DNA of 6,406 nucleotides from Bacteroidota bacterium (GCA_018224415.1 JAGTUZ010000154.1:1-6406); one strand, 5' to 3'; shown: positions 1 through 5,118, counted from the first letter of the stretch. The notes: generated by a model not told the origin, from the sequence alone. Translations and numbers: made by a program.

Positions 1-50
1 ACAACCAAATCTTTCCCTCTCCCCTTCTACCCATCTACCCATCTCCCCAC
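1..50. repeat. Decayed 8-bp pyrimidine-rich tandem repeat
   Basis: The plus strand is almost purely C/T with a few A. CTACCCAT occurs twice in tandem at 27-42, followed by a degenerate third unit at 43-50. At 9-16 there is a perfect ATCTTTCC, the same unit that forms the array at 1324-1403. The tract lies directly downstream of the stop codon of the minus-strand gene at 53-790 and may continue left of the window. No hairpin with a T-run is visible, so it does not look like a normal terminator. Confidence 0.55.
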
Positions 51-52
51 TC

Positions 53-790
53 TCAACGATTCTCCACAACCACATCCACGCGCAGGGTCTTGTCCATGCG
101 GACATTTTTCTCGCTGCCGAGCGCGTCTTCGGCGATGAAGATTTTCGAGACTTCGTTGTAGCTGCGTTCGGTGAAGAACTGCAGGTCGGTGTTGAAGGTG
201 GCCGTACCCTTGGCCTCGGTGGCGAGAGGTCCGCGCTCGACGCCCTTCTCGGCCTCGGAAGCGCTGAAGTCCACGGTGTAGTCGACATCCACGAAATTCC
301 GCGCGCCGTCGCGGGGAGCGCTGCGGCCGATGACCACGCGATCCTTGTTCGCCTTGCGCAGACGGTAGACGGTTTCGAACAGTACCGGCTCGAGCACGCG
401 GCTGAGCATGGCGTAGGCGAGGTTGTCGTCGACGCGTTCGGCGGAGGACGTCACCCGCACATCACCGAGCGTGCCGTCGTCCATCGCCGTGAAACGGAAC
501 TGCCAGTCGATGTCGTTTGTCGCTTCCGCGCCGCGCTGCTGCGTGCGATAGGCCGTCACTTCCACGGGAATGCCTCCGCCCGTCGCTGCGTCGGTCACGA
601 TGCGGATGCGCTGCGTACTGGTTGTGGGCGGCAGGTCCTGGAAGCCGTCGTCACCGGACAGCGTCTTCTTGATGGTAACGGCGTAGGTCTTGTTCGGCTG
701 GAAGCGGGAAAGCGTCTCCTGCGCCACTGCCGTGCCGGCGACGAAAAAGACGATGAATGCCATGGTGAGAATCGATACTGTCTGTTTCAT
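53..790 (-). CDS. Secreted beta-rich protein of unknown function
   Basis: The product has 245 residues. It starts with a typical Sec signal peptide: K2, a hydrophobic core at about residues 5-20, and an AVA-QE cleavage site after A23. The mature part of about 222 residues should therefore be in the periplasm or outer envelope. There is no lipobox cysteine at the cleavage site, so it is not a lipoprotein. The mature chain alternates polar and hydrophobic residues as beta-sheet proteins do (for example KTYAVTIKKTL and RIRIVTD), with no cysteines and no second membrane segment. I do not recognise the family. It resembles in style the small secreted 'DUF' proteins of Bacteroidota, but no motif supports a function. 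The ATG at 790 is chosen because the signal peptide begins there; only a weak AGAAG precedes it. It lies 135 bp downstream of the thioredoxin-like gene on the same strand, so co-transcription is possible. Confidence 0.8.
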   Translation of the reverse strand: MKQTVSILTMAFIVFFVAGTAVAQETLSRFQPNKTYAVTIKKTLSGDDGFQDLPPTTSTQRIRIVTDAATGGGIPVEVTAYRTQQRGAEATNDIDWQFRFTAMDDGTLGDVRVTSSAERVDDNLAYAMLSRVLEPVLFETVYRLRKANKDRVVIGRSAPRDGARNFVDVDYTVDFSASEAEKGVERGPLATEAKGTATFNTDLQFFTERSYNEVSKIFIAEDALGSEKNVRMDKTLRVDVVVENR

Positions 791-925
791 GCTTCTATGG
801 TCGTTCGTGAGGGAAAATCGATGTGGTCAGGTAAGAATACGAAACGGCGGAGACAGGTGAAAGTCAATCCGCGTCACCACCCCGGCTTGGGAGGCCTGTA
901 TGAAAACACCCCGGCGAGGGATTTG

Positions 926-1237
926 TTACGGCGCGGTCATGAGAGAGAGGGCGCGGTCGAGGTCCTCCATCGCGAGATTGCGACTGTAGCGGCGCACTTC
1001 CCTGCCGTCCATGAACAGCACGATGGTCGGTGCCGCGAAGACCAGATGTTGCCCACTCACCTCCGGATGCGCGGTGGAATCGACGTAGAGGAACTCCACC
1101 GACGGATACTCCTCCAGCAGCACCTCCACCTTCGGACGCAGCACCTTGCACACGTTGCACTGCGGTGTGGAGAAATAGGCCAGTATCATACTCGCCCTGG
1201 CGATTCTCCCCAGCAGCGGATCCTTTTCTTCACTCAT
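926..1237 (-). CDS. Small thioredoxin-fold protein with CNVC active site
   Basis: The product has 103 residues, the usual size of a single thioredoxin domain. From the ATG at 1237, the first strand and active site read ILAYFSTPQCNVCKVLRPKV, placing the redox pair at C27 and C30 (C-N-V-C). Then come VEFLYVDS (residues 47-54), the cis-proline loop AAPTIVLF with P70, and the typical DGREVRRYSR turn (77-86) before the last helix. All elements of the fold are in order. The active-site dipeptide NV differs from the GP of classical thioredoxin, which usually shifts redox potential and partner choice. There is no signal peptide or membrane segment, so it is probably cytoplasmic. Family knowledge suggests thiol-disulfide exchange, but the substrate is unknown. 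An upstream in-frame TTG at 1255 would add six residues (TDGSG). The ATG is preferred because the added residues are not part of the fold. Confidence 0.85.
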   Translation of the reverse strand: MSEEKDPLLGRIARASMILAYFSTPQCNVCKVLRPKVEVLLEEYPSVEFLYVDSTAHPEVSGQHLVFAAPTIVLFMDGREVRRYSRNLAMEDLDRALSLMTAP

Positions 1238-1323
1238 TCCTGAACCGTCCGTCAATGAATAATCTTCACGTCACTGTAAGATACCTTGCCACCACGAAAC
1301 GATTCTCCCCATCAGCTATCAGC

Positions 1324-1403
1324 CATCTTTCCATCTTTCCATCTTTCCGTCTTTCCATCTTTCCATCTTTCCATCTTTCCATCTTTCCATCTTTCCATTC
1401 TTC
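1324..1403. repeat. Tandem array of 8-bp unit CATCTTTC
   Basis: Nine head-to-tail 8-bp units run from 1324 to 1395. Eight are identical CATCTTTC and the fourth (1348-1355) is CGTCTTTC. A degenerate tenth unit, CATTCTTC, ends at 1403. The other strand reads GAAAGATG. The array occupies the middle of the 212-bp gap between the divergent thioredoxin-like gene and the DUF72 gene, about 47 bp before the latter's start. Because 8 is not a multiple of 3, each frame cycles through all three phases and stays open, which creates spurious ORFs such as KDGKMERWKDG. Near identity suggests recent expansion. Copy number could vary between strains and alter promoter spacing. Confidence 0.95.
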
Positions 1404-1449
1404 ATTCGATTTTTCGTATCTATGAACATCCCAACAACACGGAAGAATC

Positions 1450-2355
1450 ATGGCAACCATCCGCATCGGCAGCTGCAGCTGGAAATACGACTCCTGGGAG
1501 GGACTGGTGTATTCGGCCGCGAAGGGCATCAACTTCCTGGAGGAGTATGCCGCGAAATACGACACGGTGGAAGTGGACCAGTGGTTCTGGTCGCTGCACG
1601 GTCCGGACAAGATCACGCTCCCGCGCCCCGACACCGTGCGGGAATACGTGGCCGCGGTGCCGTCGGACTTCCTTTTCACGGTGAAAGCGCCGGACAGCGT
1701 CACGCTCACGCATTATCGCCAGAAGCGCAAAGCGGATCCCCTCATCGAGAATCCGCATTTCCTCTCAACGGAGATGTTTTTCCGATTTCTCGACACGCTC
1801 ACGCCTATGCATCCGCTGCTCGGTCCGGTCATGCTGCAGTTCGAATACCTCAACCGGCAGAAAATGCCCGACCGCGGGCTGCTGTTCGACCGCCTGGGGG
1901 AATTTCTCTCGCTGTGTCCGAAGGACGTTCCCGTCGGCGTCGAACTGCGCAATCCAAAGTGGATCGACGCACAATTGTTCGCACTGCTCGAGGAACAGGG
2001 CTCGTTTCCCGTGTTTCTCCAAGGGTATTACATGCCGCCGGTGTGGGAGGTAGCGGGGAGGACGGAAGACGGAAGGACGGAAGGCGGAAGGACGGAAGGC
2101 GGAAGGACGGAAGACGGAAGGACGGCTGTCATCCGGTTGCATGGACCCGACCGCAAGGGCATGGAGGAGCGCAGCGGATTGCGGTGGGACCGCATCGTCG
2201 AGGCGCGCGATGAGGACCTCGAGCGCATCGTCACGCTTGCGCGGGGCTTCGCTTCGCAGGGAGTGGATGTGTTTCTGAACGTCAACAACCACTTCGAGGG
2301 ATCAGCCCCGCTCACCATCGAGAAGCTCGTCCATCTTCTCGAAACGCAGGGCTGA
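1450..2355 (+). CDS. DUF72 (YecE-like) TIM-barrel protein with internal repeat insertion
   Basis: The product has 301 residues, somewhat longer than the roughly 240-280 usual for this family. The DUF72 landmarks are in order: RIGSCSWKYDSWEG (5-18), TVEVDQWFW (39-47), FTVKAP (76-81), LGPVMLQFEYL (124-134), GVELRNPKW (163-171), VIRLHG (227-232) and FLNVNNHFEGSAP (275-287). The family is a TIM-like barrel with an uncharacterised, presumably enzymatic, role. It is cytoplasmic, since there is no signal sequence. A pentapeptide repeat, GRTED/GRTEG, at residues 203-225 sits just before the VIRLHG strand where homologues have a short loop, so it is probably tolerated as a flexible insert. GGAAG at 1441-1445, 4 nt before the ATG, is a modest ribosome binding site. 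The ATG at 1422 is in another frame. The 3' end overlaps the convergent small gene by 54 bp. Confidence 0.88.
   Translation: MATIRIGSCSWKYDSWEGLVYSAAKGINFLEEYAAKYDTVEVDQWFWSLHGPDKITLPRPDTVREYVAAVPSDFLFTVKAPDSVTLTHYRQKRKADPLIENPHFLSTEMFFRFLDTLTPMHPLLGPVMLQFEYLNRQKMPDRGLLFDRLGEFLSLCPKDVPVGVELRNPKWIDAQLFALLEEQGSFPVFLQGYYMPPVWEVAGRTEDGRTEGGRTEGGRTEDGRTAVIRLHGPDRKGMEERSGLRWDRIVEARDEDLERIVTLARGFASQGVDVFLNVNNHFEGSAPLTIEKLVHLLETQG
2056..2124 (+). repeat. In-frame 15-bp minisatellite inside DUF72 gene
   Basis: There are 4.6 copies of a 15-bp unit made of alternating 7- and 8-base blocks of the type GGAAGGC / GGAAGGAC. Because 15 is divisible by 3, the gene reads through it as GRTED-GRTEG-GRTEG-GRTED-GRT (residues 203-225) without a frame change. 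Both other forward frames are open too, one reading RRKDG repeats. The unit resembles the complement of the 8-bp intergenic array at 1324-1403 (GGAAAGAT), which suggests a common kind of origin. The sense strand is almost entirely purine with C every 7-8 bases. Confidence 0.95.
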
Positions 2356-2457
2356 AAACGTCTCGTCGGCCTGCCGCGAGGCGCGGCACACACCGAGAGC
2401 AAGCACGATACCTATCAGGGAGATCGTCAGAATTGAGAAGGAAATCAGGACTGCCAT
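2302..2457 (-). CDS. Small single-pass membrane protein, 51 residues
   Basis: A 51-codon ORF opens at the ATG at 2457 and ends with TGA at 2304-2302. Residues 3-24 form one hydrophobic segment (VLISFSILTISLIGIVLALG). It is followed by CRASRQ with two arginines, as the positive-inside rule expects for an N-out/C-in protein. The tail, ADETFSALRFEKMDELLDGERG, is acidic and amphipathic, probably a short cytoplasmic helix. AAGGAGG lies exactly 6 nt before the ATG, the best ribosome binding site in the window, and is the main reason to accept the gene. It has no family I recognise. It could be a membrane anchor, a modulator of a membrane complex, or a type I toxin-like peptide, though the charged tail argues against the last. 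It is convergent with DUF72 and shares its last 54 bp. Confidence 0.72.
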   Translation of the reverse strand: MAVLISFSILTISLIGIVLALGVCRASRQADETFSALRFEKMDELLDGERG

Positions 2458-2463
2458 GGCCAA

Positions 2464-2470
2464 CCTCCTT
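2464..2470 (-). promoter_or_regulatory. Perfect Shine-Dalgarno AAGGAGG for the small membrane gene
   Basis: On the minus strand, AAGGAGG at 2470-2464 is fully complementary to the anti-Shine-Dalgarno core, with a 6-nt spacer (TTGGCC) to the ATG at 2457. It stands out because most genes here have weak or no such site, so it implies strong translation. Immediately upstream, 2471-2482 reads ATGTGATCGCAT, an imperfect 12-bp palindrome (10 of 12 positions symmetrical) that might bind a regulator. TATGAT at 2486-2481 resembles a -10 box but lacks a clear -35 partner. Confidence 0.75.
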
Positions 2471-2534
2471 ATGTGATCGCATCATAACCAGATGCTACGG
2501 AATCACCCGTTTTGCGTCCACCCAATTGCGCGGC

Positions 2535-2598
2535 CGGTCACGCAGAAAGGCGGTCACGTGAAAAGGCGGTTCTTTACAATGCCGGTCGGCCGGAAAGG
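2535..2598. repeat. Degenerate 16-bp tandem repeat, four units
   Basis: Four consecutive 16-mers each start with CGGT: CGGTCACGCAGAAAGG (2535-2550), CGGTCACGTGAAAAGG (2551-2566), CGGTTCTTTACAATGC (2567-2582) and CGGTCGGCCGGAAAGG (2583-2598). Units 1 and 2 agree at 13 of 16 positions, and units 1 and 4 at 12 of 16. Unit 3 is badly decayed. A remnant, CAGTCAG, follows. This is an old tandem expansion. Confidence 0.6.
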
Positions 2599-2616
2599 CA
2601 GTCAGAATCCATGCCC

Positions 2617-2660
2617 CGTCTGCGACGGCGCTTCAATTCGTCTGCGACGGCGCTTCAATT
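2617..2660. repeat. Perfect 22-bp tandem duplication
   Basis: The 22 bases at 2617-2638, beginning CGTCTGCGACGG and ending CTTCAATT, are repeated without a mismatch at 2639-2660. Perfect identity in non-coding DNA points to a recent duplication or to selection on both copies. Each copy contains the small palindrome-like CGTCTGCGACG (CGTC/GACG arms), so each could form a short hairpin. Confidence 0.95.
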
Positions 2661-2670
2661 CTCACTGAAA

Positions 2671-2709
2671 GAAAAAAAATGGGACCGTCAGGACGCAATT
2701 GACGGTCCC
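2671..2709 (-). terminator. Intrinsic terminator acting on the minus strand
   Basis: GGGACCGTC (2681-2689) and GACGGTCCC (2701-2709) form a perfect 9-bp GC-rich stem around an 11-nt loop. Read on the minus strand, the stem is followed at once by A and then eight T (the A-run at 2672-2679), the textbook Rho-independent layout. On the plus strand there is no T-run after the stem, so it is directional. It ends a minus-strand transcript entering from the right, yet no minus-strand protein gene is visible there. It also lies upstream of the small membrane gene and would insulate it. Confidence 0.85.
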
Positions 2710-2729
2710 CACCACTCCTCCTACAACCC

Positions 2730-2780
2730 CACTGACGACACAACCTCACTGACGACACAACCTCACTGACGACAAAAACC
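2730..2780. repeat. 17-bp tandem repeat, three units
   Basis: The unit CACTGACGACACAACCT occurs at 2730-2746 and 2747-2763. A third copy at 2764-2780 has the second half changed to AAAAACC. A truncated fourth (CACTGG) follows at 2781. The unit has no internal dyad that would make it a typical iteron or operator, and there are no spacers, so it is not CRISPR-like. Confidence 0.93.
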
Positions 2781-2825
2781 CACTGGCAATAATCTCGATT
2801 GTCCTGGCGCGCGGCGTTCATTCGG

Positions 2826-2847
2826 CGGCCTTTGGGCGGCCTTTGGG
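2826..2847. repeat. 11-bp tandem duplication
   Basis: CGGCCTTTGGG is present at 2826-2836 and again at 2837-2847 without mismatch, flanked on each side by a further CGG. It is the last of the four short-period repeats in this intergenic region. Confidence 0.85.
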
Positions 2848-2877
2848 CGGTTCGGTACCATTCCTTTGGAGGAAATA

Positions 2878-2950
2878 AAGAGCGCGTGTCCGGCGAGTGT
2901 GTGACATGCTGACGGTTTTGTGGCGGGATTCGCCGGACACGCAAGCTCTT
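2878..2950. repeat. Large imperfect inverted repeat
   Basis: The left arm, AAGAGCGCGTGTCCGGCGA (2878-2896), pairs with the right arm (2930-2950). The complement of the right arm reads AAGAGC-TT-GCGTGTCCGGCGA. All 19 left-arm bases match, with a 2-nt bulge on the right, around a 33-nt loop. As RNA this would be a very stable stem-loop. It is not followed by a T-run on the plus strand. It lies about 130 bp before the 3084 gene, so it could be a leader structure of that gene, part of a minus-strand RNA ending at the terminator near 2671, or a small palindromic mobile element. Confidence 0.85.
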
Positions 2951-3083
2951 ATCCTCTCCATCATTTTCGATGGATATACGATGAAGTACTCCCGGACGAC
3001 GCGAGGTGCAGAAGACCGCGCATTTTTTTCCGGGAGATTTCTTCTTACATTTCGGGGTTTCCTATCCGTTTCGCAGCCCACCA

Positions 3084-4130
3084 ATGAGTCACGAAGAACT
3101 GCGACAAACCTTTGATGCGCTGCTGCGGTCCTCGATCACCACACCGCAGCTCACGCGCCTGGTGAACCGCTCCATCCGCCTGGCCGCCGGCCTGCTGAAG
3201 GCGCGTTTCAACCGCTATCTCGTGATTTTCGCCGATGCCGGCTACGATCTCGAAGGCGCGGCAGCGCGCTGCGTCGAGGAACTGTTCCTTCCCCAGGGCG
3301 ATGTGCCCTGTGCCCGCCTCACCAGTTTCATAAGCGCGGAAATCGACACCCACGCCTCCATTGTCAATGGGGATTGCGACCGCCTGCTGCGCCGCTGCAT
3401 TTTCTTCAGTGTGCAGCAGGGCATTCCGGATCTACTCGGGGAATTCGACCCGCAGTACCGGAAAATTCTCCGCATGGTCACGGACATTATTTCGCAGGAC
3501 GAGCGCTTCCACAAGAAACGCGGGTTTTTCGACGACGCGGTGTGGCGCGGAGACGACAGCGACCTCCGCACGCTGCTGCCGGCCATGGCGGTCGATGAAG
3601 TCGTGGCGCAATTGTCCCGGCGCGCCTCGCCGGAGGATTCCACCCTCACGTTGATGGACCATGTCTTTGACATTCTCGATGAGAATCCCGAGGTGCGACG
3701 CCTGTTGCCGCTGGGCGACATCGTCACCGCATTGCGGGACTTCTTCCAGCTCTACTGGAAATTCCGTCACGAGGATGAAGGCGGCAGCACTGCGGCGATG
3801 TTCGACGAGGGTGACCGCGAACGCATCATCGGACCGATCATGCAGGAGCTCGAACAGGGCATCCTGCGCTCCTATATTGAACGCGAGGTGCTGGATGACA
3901 GACAGGCCACCGCGTTTGGCAGCGCCGCCCGCTGCCTGTTGGAAGACCTGGCCTCCGGTGCGCCCGCCCCGTGGTTTGAATACCATCAGGAGCTGTTTCC
4001 GGATATCGGCTACGAAGAATATCGAGGACGCCACCGGGGCCGCTTCGAATACGTGCTCGGCAGCGCGAAAGAGCTGTTCCTGCTGCGCTGTCAAAAATAT
4101 TTTCGCGACGGGATTTCTGCAGACGACTGA
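3084..4130 (+). CDS. Uncharacterised helical protein, possibly sigma-like
   Basis: The product has 348 residues from the ATG at 3084. It is predicted to be nearly all helical, rich in charged residues, and has no signal peptide or membrane segment. I do not recognise a named family with certainty. The segment LLKARFNRYLVIFADAGYDLEGAAARCVEELF (37-68) has the layout of sigma-70 region 2, a helix followed by 'G-x-D-xED-x-x-Q-x-x-F'. The C-terminal EYRGRHRGRFEYVLGSAKELFLLRC (312-336) loosely resembles the end of region 4. The middle (IPDLLGEFDPQYRKILRMV, 114-132) matches nothing I can name. No clear helix-turn-helix is seen, so a sigma function is only an idea. It is strengthened by the zinc-finger anti-sigma-like gene 35 bp downstream. 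A GTG at 3006 would add 26 residues of poor quality (HFFPGDFFLHF). The ATG is preferred although no ribosome binding site precedes it. Confidence 0.75.
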   Translation: MSHEELRQTFDALLRSSITTPQLTRLVNRSIRLAAGLLKARFNRYLVIFADAGYDLEGAAARCVEELFLPQGDVPCARLTSFISAEIDTHASIVNGDCDRLLRRCIFFSVQQGIPDLLGEFDPQYRKILRMVTDIISQDERFHKKRGFFDDAVWRGDDSDLRTLLPAMAVDEVVAQLSRRASPEDSTLTLMDHVFDILDENPEVRRLLPLGDIVTALRDFFQLYWKFRHEDEGGSTAAMFDEGDRERIIGPIMQELEQGILRSYIEREVLDDRQATAFGSAARCLLEDLASGAPAPWFEYHQELFPDIGYEEYRGRHRGRFEYVLGSAKELFLLRCQKYFRDGISADD

Positions 4131-4165
4131 CTCCGGGGATACTTTATCGTGAAAGGCAACTGACT

Positions 4166-4999
4166 ATGAAACAACATCCAAATATCGACGATCTCGAACG
4201 GCTGGCGCTCTACCGCCACACCCTGCGTCCCGATGAAGTCCTGGCTCTCGCCGAACATGTGCGGGGCTGTTCGTTCTGCCGGGATACCATGCAGGAAATC
4301 GACGACCTCTCCCGCACAATGGACGGGCTGTCCGACGAACGCATCGCGCAGGAAACGCAACGCATCCTCCGCCAGGCCATCAGCGAGCCCCGAGGCAACG
4401 TCATCCTGCTGCATGTGCAGCCGGAAACGGCCGACAGCGGTCCGGCTCCCTTCGCCCTCGCCGCGAAAGGCGAGGAGGCACAGGTTTCCTTCCACCCGGT
4501 GGCAACCCTGTACAGCGATGACGGCCGCACCCTGCTGCGTATCCTGCACGAACGCGAGCGGGAAAGCTACTTCTTCCAGCTCATGTCTGAATTCATGGAC
4601 CGCGTTCCCCATGCCCTGCTTTCGGCACCGGGACGCATCCCGATGATGACCGACGTGGACGGCGCCCACCGCGTCGCGGACACGGAAATCGACATCGTAC
4701 AAATCGCAAGCATGTCGGTGTTCTACGCCCTCGATCGCCTGCGCACCGGTCCGGTCACAACAAATGAACTCGGCACGCACGACGGTGTGGTGCTCGCCTC
4801 CGACGACAGTACCCTGCAATTACGTGCCGAGGGCGACGTTATGCGCGTGCGTATGCGTTGGCATGGCGCGGAAGACGCAACACCGCGCTACGTCGGCATC
4901 ACCTCGAAAGACGGACAGGCCGTTGGCGCCTTCGAAAACGGTGAAGCGCTGCTCCCGCTCCGCTCCATCCCCGACGACGGCGTCCTGCTCATGTACTGA
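4166..4999 (+). CDS. Soluble protein with anti-sigma-type zinc finger
   Basis: The product has 277 residues. The N terminus (about 1-50) has the layout of a zinc anti-sigma (ZAS/putative zinc-finger) domain. It has two short helices and the motif H31-V-R-G-C35-S-F-C38 (H-x3-C-x2-C), with H18 or H4 as possible fourth ligands. A linker leads to a beta strand (NVILLHVQ, about 78-85) and a region around RILHERERESYFFQL (about 124). A beta-rich C-terminal part follows, with alternating LQLRAEGDVMRVRMRW (about 218). There is no transmembrane segment, unlike most anti-sigma factors of extracytoplasmic-function systems, so it should be cytosolic. GAAAGG at 4151-4156, 9 nt before the ATG, is a reasonable ribosome binding site. 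The 35-bp gap to the 348-residue gene indicates one operon. The working model is that this protein binds its neighbour. The zinc-finger domain is fairly sure, but the partner is inferred. Confidence 0.82.
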   Translation: MKQHPNIDDLERLALYRHTLRPDEVLALAEHVRGCSFCRDTMQEIDDLSRTMDGLSDERIAQETQRILRQAISEPRGNVILLHVQPETADSGPAPFALAAKGEEAQVSFHPVATLYSDDGRTLLRILHERERESYFFQLMSEFMDRVPHALLSAPGRIPMMTDVDGAHRVADTEIDIVQIASMSVFYALDRLRTGPVTTNELGTHDGVVLASDDSTLQLRAEGDVMRVRMRWHGAEDATPRYVGITSKDGQAVGAFENGEALLPLRSIPDDGVLLMY

Positions 5000-5007
5000 T
5001 ATTCCCT

Positions 5008-5066
5008 GTGGAAACCCTCCCGCAAGGTGCGGCTGTTATCAACGGTCGTGCCTTGTTTGTTTCCAC
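5008..5066 (+). other. Nested inverted repeat in the 3' region
   Basis: GTGGAAAC (5008-5015) pairs perfectly with GTTTCCAC (5059-5066). Inside it, CCGCA (5020-5024) pairs with TGCGG (5028-5032) around AGG. The structure starts 9 nt after the stop codon at 4997-4999. No T-run follows. It may be a 3'-end stabilising structure or coincidence. Confidence 0.35.
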
Positions 5067-5118
5067 CCTGCCCCGACACCCACGCCAGCAACAGCATTCT
5101 TCCTGGCACAACGATGAC

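Larger units (their letters stand above)
2458..3083. other. 626-bp repeat-rich non-coding region
   Basis: I find no convincing protein gene between the small membrane gene and the ATG at 3084. The available reading frames are arginine- or proline-rich, have no ribosome binding site, and cross the repeats and hairpins. The region holds four unrelated tandem repeats (2535-2598, 2617-2660, 2730-2780, 2826-2847), a minus-strand terminator (2671-2709) and a large inverted repeat (2878-2950). Its right end must contain the leader of the 3084 gene. No sigma-70-like promoter of good quality could be read by eye. Confidence 0.65.

Noticed and set aside
834..867. TTGACT (minus strand, 867-862) and TATTCT (839-834) as a promoter for the secreted-protein gene
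   Set aside because: The spacer is 22 bp, too long for a standard sigma-70 promoter, and Bacteroidota-type consensus elements are not present either.
797..1243. 148-codon plus-strand ORF opposite the thioredoxin-like gene
   Set aside because: It is antisense to a clear thioredoxin fold, its composition is rich in H and R, and it has no recognisable domain.
1266..1709. 147-codon minus-strand ORF with KDGKMERW-type repeats
   Set aside because: It is an artefact of the 8-bp array, which stays open in every frame. The rest is the antisense of the DUF72 gene, and there is no ribosome binding site.
1422..2213. 263-codon plus-strand ORF overlapping DUF72
   Set aside because: It has an R/H/G-rich out-of-frame composition typical of a shadow in GC-rich DNA. 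The DUF72 frame contains all the family motifs.
2535..2780. CRISPR array or origin iterons
   Set aside because: The repeats have different periods, no spacers of constant length, and no nearby cas or replication gene. The units are 11-22 bp with no common sequence.
2633..3084. Minus-strand ORFs of 88 and 103 codons in the intergenic region
   Set aside because: They run through tandem repeats, and the 103-codon one also runs through the terminator stem. They are R/P-rich and lack initiation signals. A non-coding transcript explains the terminator better.
2897..3115. 72-codon plus-strand ORF across the inverted repeat, and a GGAGG (2868-2872) with an eight-codon GTG mini-ORF at 2886
   Set aside because: The larger frame overlaps the start of the 3084 gene and has no good ribosome binding site. 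The mini-ORF has 13-nt spacing and lies in the hairpin arm, so a leader peptide cannot be supported.
3432..4094. 220-codon minus-strand ORF opposite the 3084 gene, and the 242-codon one at 4091-4819
   Set aside because: Both are antisense shadows. The plus-strand frames have better amino-acid composition, operon spacing and, for 4166, a zinc-finger motif and a ribosome binding site.
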